From: Microcaldota archaeon
GTDB taxonomy: Archaea; Iainarchaeota; Iainarchaeia; JAADDC01
Assembly: GCA_027043825.1 (NCBI GenBank)
Contig: JALUER010000065.1
Location: forward strand, 1-10,487
Direction of reading: 5' to 3'
Length of the DNA stretch: 10,487 nt
The position numbers were made by a program, and so were the translations under genes. Below are positions 1 to 5,989 of the stretch, in pieces; the first letter of the stretch is position 1, and the number at the start of each line of letters is the position of its first letter. Below the pieces are notes generated by a model. That model was not told the origin of the DNA, did not search any database, and saw nothing but the letters and a program-made list of their open reading frames with translations.

Positions 1-111
1 ACAGAGAACAACATCCGGTACTACCGGGACGTCCAGAAGTACATAGCCCGCTACTATCGGGAGCCCGAAAAGCTGTTGGAGGAGATAGGATATGCTAAAA
101 CCTCTGGCTAA
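1..111 (+). CDS. C-terminal end of a probable type II/IV secretion (GspE/TadA-like) ATPase, partial
   Basis: Frame 1 is open from the first base and ends at TAA 109-111, giving 36 residues that finish EKLLEEIGYAKTSG. The segment RYYRDVQKYIARYYREPEKL resembles the C-terminal helix of archaeal secretion/pilus ATPases, where a 'dYr-dV...I..YY.dPe.ll' pattern follows the ATPase core. No nucleotide-binding motif lies inside the window, so the family call rests on this short tail and on the two GspF/TadC-type genes directly downstream, the usual partners of such an ATPase. It overlaps the next gene by 20 bases, so translational coupling is likely. The ATPase would power pilin assembly or secretion at the cytoplasmic face. 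The overlap and context are seen; the function is inferred. Confidence 0.6.
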   Translation, partial: TENNIRYYRDVQKYIARYYREPEKLLEEIGYAKTSG

Positions 112-970
112 GGTGGCTTATCGGATCTTTGGCCGCCGCGTCTACTACCACAGGAAGCGTTTCCTGCACATACAGGAACAGCTCCGGAAGGCACGCTTGC
201 CCTACTCTCTCGACGAATACATTTCGCTCACCGTCTTGCTCTCCATCTTTGCCTTCTTCGTCTTCTCTGTGGGGGCCTTCTTGGTGGCGGGAGGCTTCCC
301 CCTTTCCATCCGCCTCGTCCTTGCCTTGACGAGCGGCGCCCTTGGTGCCCTGGTTACTTACTTCTACATGCTGAACTACCCGGCGGTGGCCGCCATCAAC
401 AGGGCCTCTTCCATCGATGCAGTTCTCCCCTACGCCGTCATGCACATGAGCACCCTCGCTGGCACGAGCATCCCACCCCATGAAGTGTTTCGGATCATGG
501 GGAAGATCAAGGAGTATGGCGAGGTCTCCCGGGAGTGCTCCATCATATACCGGGACGTGGTGGTGTTGGGCAAGGACATCTTCTCCGCCCTCTCGGAGGC
601 CGCCAAGAACTCCCCCTCCCGGGCCTGGGCCGAAGTCCTCTGGGGCATCTCCTCTACCCTCCGGACGGGCGGTTCCCTGAGGGACTACCTGTATATGAAG
701 TCCAGGGAGCTCAGAAGTCTCCTCGAAAGGAAAGAGAAGGAAGCAGTAGAGACTACCAACCTCCTCACAGAGGTATACCTCATCATATTCGTCCTGGGAC
801 CCCTCCTCGGTTCCATCATGCTCCTCCTCGCCTCCATGTTTAGCGGGGGCACCGTCCTGGGACTGTCGCCCGTCACCCTATTCGGAATCCTCGTCTACCT
901 CATAATGCCCCTGCTGGGCCTTATCTTCCTCCTCTTTGCTGAGAGGGTCAGACCGAGGGAGATAGGATGA
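92..970 (+). CDS. Type II secretion system F (GspF/TadB-TadC-like) platform protein 1
   Basis: A 292-residue polytopic protein. A cytoplasmic basic N-terminus (residues 1-43) precedes two membrane segments at about 45-67 and 72-94. A helical cytoplasmic domain at about 100-226 carries the family features, LPYAVMHMSTLAGTSIP near 112-128 and a Ser-Arg-Ala-Trp / Arg-Thr-Gly-Gly-Ser-Leu stretch near 176-196. Two further membrane segments lie at about 227-250 and 261-283. This is the layout of archaeal T2SSF proteins, which form the inner-membrane platform on which the ATPase acts to assemble pilin-like fibres. The ATG at 92 has GGAGG at 78-82, nine bases upstream. The gene overlaps the putative ATPase by 20 bases and the second platform gene by four (ATGA). 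Family assignment is strong; whether it serves adhesion, secretion or uptake cannot be told without pilin genes. Confidence 0.82.
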   Translation: MLKPLAKVAYRIFGRRVYYHRKRFLHIQEQLRKARLPYSLDEYISLTVLLSIFAFFVFSVGAFLVAGGFPLSIRLVLALTSGALGALVTYFYMLNYPAVAAINRASSIDAVLPYAVMHMSTLAGTSIPPHEVFRIMGKIKEYGEVSRECSIIYRDVVVLGKDIFSALSEAAKNSPSRAWAEVLWGISSTLRTGGSLRDYLYMKSRELRSLLERKEKEAVETTNLLTEVYLIIFVLGPLLGSIMLLLASMFSGGTVLGLSPVTLFGILVYLIMPLLGLIFLLFAERVRPREIG

Positions 971-2205
971 AGGTAAAGATCGGGGGCCGGGTCAGGGAAA
1001 TACCTGAAATCCTCATCTACCTGGTGGTAGCCCTTGGGGTCGTGGCCCTCCTCCACAGGTTCGTGGTGTCGCCCCTCGCCGATACCCCCTATTACCCGTC
1101 CCTCGTCCTCTTGGAGTTCCTCATCCTATCTCTGGTCCCCTTCCTCTACGTTTACCGTGAGTACACGAAGATAAGGGAGAAAGAACGGTACTTCCCCCAG
1201 TTCTTGAAGGACCTGGCAGACGTGCAGAGGTCGGGCCTCTCTCTCGTCCAGGCGGTCTACAACGTCTCGGAACATCACTACGGCCCGCTGACAGAGGATG
1301 TCAAGAGGTTGGCCGTCCGCCTGTCGTGGGGTGTGTCCTTTGAAGAGGCCTTCCAAAAGTTTGCCAAGGAGACGAAGTCCCGCCTCATCGCCTCTGCTGT
1401 CCTCATCATCCTGGAGGCCTTCTCATCAGGCGGGAAGATCGCCGACATACTCGACACGGTGGCAGCCGACATCAGGACGACCCACGAGCTTCGGGAGGAA
1501 AGGAAGGCGAGGTTCTCCCCCTTCGTGGGCACCATATACGTGGTCTTCCTCCTCTCCTTGGGCCTCGCCCACATACTCCTGAACGTCCTCCTGCCTGAGA
1601 TTCCAGTTCTCCCCACCTTCAACCTTAACTTCACCGCCGGCGGGCTCCCGACCACCGGCGGAGGCCCCTCCACGGTCTCCGTCCAGGAGATGCCCTTCAA
1701 GATCCTCTTCCTCCACCTCCTCATCATTCAGGCCATTGTTAGTGGTCTCCTGGCAGGTATCGTAGGGGAGGGCAGCCTGACGGCCGGTCTCAAGCACGTC
1801 TTCGTAATGGGCTTCATCGCCGTGGTCTTCTTCCAGTTGGTAATCTTCCCTGTGGACCCCGTGGATCGAATCGGGAGGGCCATAGGAAAGATGCCAGGTA
1901 CCTTTAATATGAGCATCGACCTCGGGGAATACTACGTAGAGAAGAACATAACTGCACAGGCCATAGAGGACTTTGTCAGGGACTACAGGAGAAACTTTGG
2001 TAGAACGATGGTGCCTGAGGTCCGTTTTCAGGAAGACGTCCCCTGCGGTCCCTGTATGGAGGGCCTCGTGTCCGTGAAGAAGGATATGGTCGTTGTCAAA
2101 GAGCCGACCTATCTGAGCTTCAGGGTGGTGAACAACGGTGACGGGACGGTCACGGTCTTCGTCGGTGGGAGATTGGAGAATGCCCCCGGAGATAAAGGTG
2201 CTTGA
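967..2205 (+). CDS. Type II secretion system F-like platform protein 2 with C-terminal extension
   Basis: A 412-residue membrane protein coupled to the preceding gene by an ATGA overlap, with a purine-rich ribosome site (GGGAG at 957-961). Membrane segments are visible at about 13-30, 44-62, 187-210, 243-265 and 275-295. The cytoplasmic region at about 63-185 holds the T2SSF signature, with FLKDLADVQRSGLSLVQAV at 79-97 and a second half around 118-165 including SSGGKIADILDTVA. A Gly/Pro/Thr-rich loop (about 215-240) joins membrane segments. Platform proteins usually end soon after the last membrane helix. Here about 115 more residues follow, containing CGPC (360-363) and a beta-rich end (about 366-405). 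The pair with platform protein 1 suggests a two-subunit archaeal platform like TadB/TadC. The role of the extension is unknown. Confidence 0.8.
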   Translation: MKVKIGGRVREIPEILIYLVVALGVVALLHRFVVSPLADTPYYPSLVLLEFLILSLVPFLYVYREYTKIREKERYFPQFLKDLADVQRSGLSLVQAVYNVSEHHYGPLTEDVKRLAVRLSWGVSFEEAFQKFAKETKSRLIASAVLIILEAFSSGGKIADILDTVAADIRTTHELREERKARFSPFVGTIYVVFLLSLGLAHILLNVLLPEIPVLPTFNLNFTAGGLPTTGGGPSTVSVQEMPFKILFLHLLIIQAIVSGLLAGIVGEGSLTAGLKHVFVMGFIAVVFFQLVIFPVDPVDRIGRAIGKMPGTFNMSIDLGEYYVEKNITAQAIEDFVRDYRRNFGRTMVPEVRFQEDVPCGPCMEGLVSVKKDMVVVKEPTYLSFRVVNNGDGTVTVFVGGRLENAPGDKGA

Positions 2206-2626
2206 GGCCCTCGGGGCCATAGCCGACGGGAGGGTTCAACTCACTCCCGAGGGAGCCAGGGTAACCTCCTCTGACGGTACCCGGGAGTACAGCGTGCGGT
2301 TCGACGAGGAGGGATGGGCCGTCGGTTCCACGGACAACGGGAGCGTCTTTCGGGGCTACTACGGCTACCCCATCATCGCCCTCCTCATGCTGAAGGGATA
2401 CCTCCCCCTCTGGAAGGAACTTTCTGAGGCCCTGAAAGGAATACCTTGGAAGGAACTCAACGAGAGGTATAAGCGCTACTGGAAGGTGGAGCGCCTCGTG
2501 ATGGATAGGTTAAGAGAGAAAGGCTTCGACGAGAGGGAGGTCAGGTCATACATTAAAAAGGTTCTGGACAAGCTTAGGGAGCTGAGGCTGGGGAGGTTGG
2601 AACTTGGCCAGCAAACCCTGTTCTAA
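2180..2626 (+). CDS. Conserved-looking archaeal protein of unknown function
   Basis: A 148-residue soluble protein with no signal peptide or membrane helix. I resemble it loosely to small uncharacterised archaeal proteins but cannot name a family. The N-terminal part (1-60) looks beta-rich, with a Ser-Asp-Gly-Thr-Arg-Glu-Tyr strand pair. The middle has RGYYGYPIIALLML (about 61-74) and GIPWKELNERYKRYWKVERL, then a basic helix to the end. The last six residues are GQQTLF, similar to the start of the PCNA-binding peptide GQKTLFDFS in the polymerase of this window. I chose the ATG at 2180 (GGGAG at 2167-2171, eight bases upstream) over the in-frame ATG at 2138, which would extend the overlap with the upstream gene to 68 bases. 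It overlaps the next gene by 23 bases. Its place suggests co-expression with the secretion platform, but the function is unknown. Confidence 0.7.
   Translation: MPPEIKVLEALGAIADGRVQLTPEGARVTSSDGTREYSVRFDEEGWAVGSTDNGSVFRGYYGYPIIALLMLKGYLPLWKELSEALKGIPWKELNERYKRYWKVERLVMDRLREKGFDEREVRSYIKKVLDKLRELRLGRLELGQQTLF
2592..2597 (+). promoter_or_regulatory. Shine-Dalgarno site fixing a TTG start
   Basis: GGAGGT lies six bases before the TTG at 2604, inside the end of the preceding gene. It matches the archaeal anti-Shine-Dalgarno sequence well, and it is the main reason to accept a TTG start for the phosphatase, since no ATG or GTG lies near in that frame before the catalytic Asp. Confidence 0.6.
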
Positions 2627-3233
2627 GAGGTACGCGGTCCTTGACCTGGACGAGACCCTTGTGGAGGGCACCGTGGCGTCCAGGGTAATAAAGGAACTCC
2701 TCAAGCCAGGAAACGGCCACATTCTACCACGCCGTTACTATATAAAGGCTCTGCGCTACCTCCACCTCCCTGTCCTCACGAAGTTAAAGCGCTTTTACCG
2801 CATCTACCGCTACCTCCTCCACAGGACCTTCTCCCTCTACCTCTCTGTCCTCAACGACCCCCGGGTAGACAGAGAGGCTTTCTTAGAGAAGGTGAAGGAG
2901 ATCGCCCAAGTCTACCCCATACCCCCCATTAGCCAGACCTTTGTAAGAAAACTGAGGGAGAAGGGCTACACCACTGTCCTTCTCACGGCAGCCCCCCAGG
3001 AGATTGCCGACGTGATGAAGAAACGTTTAGGCATCGACGAGGCCATAGGATCCGTTCCAGGTCGAGTGCTGGACAGGGAAACGAAGGAAAAGGTCCTCCT
3101 TGGGCTCCGGAGAAGGGGCTGTATCGACATCGTTGTAGGGAACCCGGGCAACGAGCCCTTCTGGCTGGCGGAACGCTACGCCATCATTGTCCGCTCCCCG
3201 AAGGATTTAAGGAGATGGCTTGACAAGATATAA
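2604..3233 (+). CDS. HAD-superfamily phosphatase-like hydrolase
   Basis: A 209-residue protein of the haloacid dehalogenase fold, starting at TTG with a strong ribosome site. Motif I is VLDLDETLV, with the nucleophile Asp14 and acid/base Asp16. A helical, basic cap follows at about 25-105. Motif II is VLLTAAP with Thr128, and the motif III lysine is probably Lys161 or Lys163 in RETKEKV. The region expected to hold motif IV reads VVGNPGNEPF (178-186), with Asn180 and Glu184 where the family usually has acidic Mg-binding residues (GDxxxD), so metal binding may be altered. The overall layout is closest to phosphoserine-phosphatase-like HADs. The substrate cannot be inferred. It overlaps the upstream gene by 23 bases and amrS follows after two bases, so it is part of the operon. 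Confidence 0.8.
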   Translation: MASKPCSKRYAVLDLDETLVEGTVASRVIKELLKPGNGHILPRRYYIKALRYLHLPVLTKLKRFYRIYRYLLHRTFSLYLSVLNDPRVDREAFLEKVKEIAQVYPIPPISQTFVRKLREKGYTTVLLTAAPQEIADVMKKRLGIDEAIGSVPGRVLDRETKEKVLLGLRRRGCIDIVVGNPGNEPFWLAERYAIIVRSPKDLRRWLDKI

Positions 3234-3235
3234 AC

Positions 3236-4288
3236 GTGAAGGAGGCCCTCTTCTACGAGCAGTTGGAGGGAAAGAAAGTCCGCTGTAACCTCTGTGAGAG
3301 GAGGTGCGTCATCCTACCCGGCCGGCGGGGTGCCTGCAGGATCCGGGAGAACCGGGATGGCAAGCTCTACCTCCTCACCTATGGTCACCCGGTTTCCATA
3401 AACCTTGACCCCATCGAGAAGAAGCCCCTCTTCCACTTCTACCCCGGCACGGACATCCTCTCCTACACCACGGTGGGCTGCAACTTCTTCTGTAAGTACT
3501 GCCAGAACTGGGACATATCCCAGGCCTCTCCAGAGGACTACCCCACCCCCTATGTCTCCCCTGAGGAGATGGTGGAGTTGGCTCTGAAGCACAACTCCAT
3601 CGGGGTAGCCCACACCTACACCGAGCCCACCGTCTACTACGAGTACGCCCGGGGCATCGGTCTCCTGGCCAAGGAGCACGGCCTCGTCAACGTCTTCGTC
3701 ACCAACGGCTACTTCACGGAGGAAGTCCTGGACGACGCCGCCACCTTCGTGGACGCCATGAACATCGACTTAAAGGGGGACGAGAAGTTCTACCGGGAGG
3801 TGGTCGTCGGTGCCCACGTGGACGTAGTAAAGAGAAACATAAAGAAGGCCTTCCAGAAGGGCATACACCTGGAGGTTACAATGCTCATCATCCCGGGCTA
3901 CAACGACGACGAGGAGCTCTTCCGTCAGAACGTCTCCTTCCTGGCGGAAGTTTCAAGGGACGTCCCCCTACACATCTCCCGCTTCTTCCCCCACTATAAG
4001 ATGAAGGACGTCCCCCCAACTCCGGTGGAGACCCTGATAAAGTTCTATCGCCTTGCCCAGGAGGAACTGAACTACGTCTACGTGGGGAACCTCTCGGACC
4101 CCCGCTACGAGACCACCTACTGCCCCAACTGCGGCAACCCCGTCATCCTCCGGCACGGCTACGTGGTGGAGAACAAATTAGAGGGGAACCGCTGTCCCTA
4201 CTGCGGCCATAAGATCCACGGCGTCTTTGAAAAGAAAGAAGAGGGAGGAAATCAACCAAATACCAAGAATGCCCACCAGGGCTTCTGA
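3236..4288 (+). CDS. amrS: AmmeMemoRadiSam system radical SAM enzyme AmrS
   Basis: A 350-residue radical S-adenosylmethionine protein of the PflA-like group (COG1180 type). An N-terminal Cys cluster (Cys17, 20, 24 and 34, in CNLCERRC and GACR) precedes the [4Fe-4S]/SAM motif CNFFCKYC (Cys82, 86, 89). Further family blocks are HTYTEPTVYYEYA (126-138), VFVTNGY (153-159), NIDLKG (176-181), and HISRFFPHYK (246-255). A C-terminal zinc-ribbon-like pair, CPNC (296-299) and CPYC (320-323), closes the protein. AmrS is one member of a three-part set with AMMECR1- and Memo-like proteins, whose genes are not in this window. The start is the GTG at 3236, two bases after the phosphatase stop, without a clear nearby ribosome site. 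Its last 37 bases are antisense to the end of the secreted-protein gene. The family call is firm; the physiological substrate is not established by the sequence. Confidence 0.92.
   Translation: MKEALFYEQLEGKKVRCNLCERRCVILPGRRGACRIRENRDGKLYLLTYGHPVSINLDPIEKKPLFHFYPGTDILSYTTVGCNFFCKYCQNWDISQASPEDYPTPYVSPEEMVELALKHNSIGVAHTYTEPTVYYEYARGIGLLAKEHGLVNVFVTNGYFTEEVLDDAATFVDAMNIDLKGDEKFYREVVVGAHVDVVKRNIKKAFQKGIHLEVTMLIIPGYNDDEELFRQNVSFLAEVSRDVPLHISRFFPHYKMKDVPPTPVETLIKFYRLAQEELNYVYVGNLSDPRYETTYCPNCGNPVILRHGYVVENKLEGNRCPYCGHKIHGVFEKKEEGGNQPNTKNAHQGF
4228..4251 (-). terminator. Candidate pyrimidine/T-rich terminator after the secreted-protein gene
   Basis: Read on the minus strand, the 24 bases right after the TGA at 4252-4254 are almost pure C/T with T runs, including CTTCTTTCTTTTC. 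T-rich tracts end transcription in many archaea. It lies inside the 3' end of amrS, where the same bases encode Lys/Glu-rich codons, so the composition may simply reflect coding. Confidence 0.3.
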
Positions 4289-5955
4289 ACCTTTACCTCG
4301 GACCCTGTCTCAGCGTCCACGTAGACCTCCGCTGGTACTTCTACCGGTATCAGGAAGAGTAACCTTCCTTCTGTCCTTACCCGTACTCTGTAGACCGGCT
4401 TGTCGTCCTCTTCCTCCAGCTCCACGTCCTCTACTCCCTGGGCCCTGAGTCTTTCCTGTATCTTCTGGATCACTTCGTCCGGTAGCACCTTCACGGGCTT
4501 TCCGTTCACGAGTATAGCGTTTTCTTCCACCTCAACGGGGGCCTTGACCTTGGCCATTACCCTGACGGGTCCGTTGACCTCTATGGCCACGGTATTCTCT
4601 TCCTTCTTCACTACTACTGGCTTGTCCTTTACCTTCACTTCGATGGCAACCCTGGGAACGTTGATCTCCTGGTTGGTTTCCACGTCGATGATGCCCCTCG
4701 GCGTCACGAGGATCTTCCGCCTGAGCTCCTCTATCTTTAGCCTCAGTTCCTTTATCTCCTTCCTGTACCTTTCTATTTCCTGTCTTAGTCTCTGGATCTC
4801 CCTTCTCAGCTCTTCCGTGTTGTTGGTCTCCCCGATCTTCCTTATCCTCTCTCTTACCTGTTCTTCCATTTCTTTGCGCATCCACTCGTTCGCCTCGCCT
4901 TCACAGACCTTCTTGTAGAGGGCTTCGTTCTTCTCTTCAAGAACTTCACATACCTTTTCCCTCATGTCCCAAAACCGGCCCTCCCTGTACATGACTTCGA
5001 GCTCCCTTGCCACGTCCGGCGCGTACTTCTTTACTTCCTCGATGAGCCCTGATATCCCTGTCATTACCGGCACGTTCCCTTCCTTCACGGCACAAACCAC
5101 CGCAGCACCAGGCACGTTGTGCTCTTCTAGTATTTCACAGGCCCTGTTTATATCGCCCTGGGTGCAGGCGTCTGCCACCATCTTGCCAAGCACCGCGTTG
5201 TACTCCCTGGCCACTTCGCCGATCTTCTCGCAGTACTCGTACTGGTACTCATACTGGTACCTGTGCTGGTACTCGTTGCGGAGCAACACCTTCACTTCAC
5301 CCTTTATGCCAGGGCTGAGGTTAAGGGTGACCGTGGTAGAGCTGCAGTCACCGTTCTGCTCCAGGTATACCACGTAACAGTTGGGGCACCTCAGGGGCTC
5401 CACAGAGTAGTCGTAACACCCCTTGAAGGTCAGGGTAAGTGTATTGTTCTCCAGTCTCTTCTCGTAGGGGATGGGGCTGTAGATCTCCACGTACTCGTCA
5501 CTTTCATAGCCGTACTCTTCTTCATCTCCGTAAAGCTCCCTTTCTGATTCGATGTAGAGCTTCACCGGTGCGTCACCAGGCACGTTCAGGTCGGCATTGA
5601 GGTCGATGTACTGGACGACCTGTGGACATATGGCGTTACTTTCGACGAGGTTGAGGTAGAACTTGACCTCGTACCCCTCGTCCTCCTGTACCGCCCTGTA
5701 CCTGGTCCTTATGGAATAGCAGGGGTTTGGTAGCTCCACGGAAAGCCTGAGCTTGACGTGTCCTTCGGTCCTCTCGGCGGAGAGCACCCTCACGTTGTGG
5801 GGGATCTCGTCTATTTTCAGGTTCCCCTTGACGACAGCCTGCCCGCTTGCTTCCCCGATGGGGATCGCCGCGGTCGTCTCGGTCACTGCCACCGCGGCGT
5901 GGACCGCCGTCGCGAGGAGCAGCACCGCCAGTAACAATATTGCCAGCCTTGCCAT
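4252..5955 (-). CDS. Large secreted cysteine-rich coiled-coil protein with PepSY-like C-terminus
   Basis: A 567-residue protein I do not recognise as a named family. It begins with a signal peptide, MARLAILLLAVLLLATAVHA, with likely cleavage after Ala20, so it is exported. Residues 21-225 look beta-rich and hold six of its 12 cysteines (79, 110, 180, 190, 193, 204). A tetrapeptide repeat ending in Tyr spans 226-241. A helical domain (242-353) has six more Cys (242, 264, 273, 288, 336, 351). A Lys/Arg/Glu/Leu coiled coil spans about 354-416. Beta-strand-like Val/Lys/Glu segments follow, then a PepSY-like hairpin (519-556, with EVYVDAETGSEVKV) and the tail KPWWAFLVFG. The even cysteine number would allow disulfides outside the cell. 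There is a candidate TATA element at 5979-5988. Export is well supported; the function is unknown, and a surface or envelope role is inferred. Confidence 0.78.
   Translation of the reverse strand: MARLAILLLAVLLLATAVHAAVAVTETTAAIPIGEASGQAVVKGNLKIDEIPHNVRVLSAERTEGHVKLRLSVELPNPCYSIRTRYRAVQEDEGYEVKFYLNLVESNAICPQVVQYIDLNADLNVPGDAPVKLYIESERELYGDEEEYGYESDEYVEIYSPIPYEKRLENNTLTLTFKGCYDYSVEPLRCPNCYVVYLEQNGDCSSTTVTLNLSPGIKGEVKVLLRNEYQHRYQYEYQYEYCEKIGEVAREYNAVLGKMVADACTQGDINRACEILEEHNVPGAAVVCAVKEGNVPVMTGISGLIEEVKKYAPDVARELEVMYREGRFWDMREKVCEVLEEKNEALYKKVCEGEANEWMRKEMEEQVRERIRKIGETNNTEELRREIQRLRQEIERYRKEIKELRLKIEELRRKILVTPRGIIDVETNQEINVPRVAIEVKVKDKPVVVKKEENTVAIEVNGPVRVMAKVKAPVEVEENAILVNGKPVKVLPDEVIQKIQERLRAQGVEDVELEEEDDKPVYRVRVRTEGRLLFLIPVEVPAEVYVDAETGSEVKVQKPWWAFLVFG
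5233..5280 (-). repeat. Four tandem 12-base units encoding a Tyr-rich tetrapeptide repeat
   Basis: Plus-strand units start at 5233 (GTACTCGTACTG), 5245 (GTACTCATACTG), 5257 (GTACCTGTGCTG) and 5269 (GTACTCGTTGCG). On the coding strand they give RNEY, QHRY, QYEY and QYEY, residues 226-241 of the secreted protein, just before Cys242. The first two plus-strand units differ at one base; the others are more diverged, so the expansion is partly aged or under selection. Confidence 0.85.
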
Positions 5956-5989
5956 GTGTTACTCTTTGTACCGTTTAGCTTTAATAAGG
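5956..5989 (-). promoter_or_regulatory. Candidate promoter of the secreted-protein gene
   Basis: The 34 bases between the polB stop and the ATG at 5955 contain CTTATTAAAG on the minus strand (5979-5988), centred about 28 bases before the ATG. That is the spacing expected for an archaeal TATA box driving a leaderless or very short-leader transcript. No Shine-Dalgarno sequence is seen in front of the ATG, which supports leaderless starting. The gene may also be read through from polB. Confidence 0.5.

Noticed and set aside
2138..2179. Upstream ATG at 2138 for the 148-residue protein
   Set aside because: It would give a 68-base overlap with a Ser/Arg-rich start that is out-of-frame reading of the platform gene. 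The ATG at 2180 has a better-placed ribosome site.
1426..2220. 264-residue minus-strand open frame across the second platform gene
   Set aside because: It is an antisense shadow of a clear membrane protein, with His/Glu/Gly-rich low-complexity composition.
3814..3821. Other copies of CCACGTGG (also 6247 and about 7537) as a genome-wide operator
   Set aside because: They lie inside coding sequence, in His-Val or similar codons, and lack the flanking TAAA. In GC-rich DNA this octamer is not rare.
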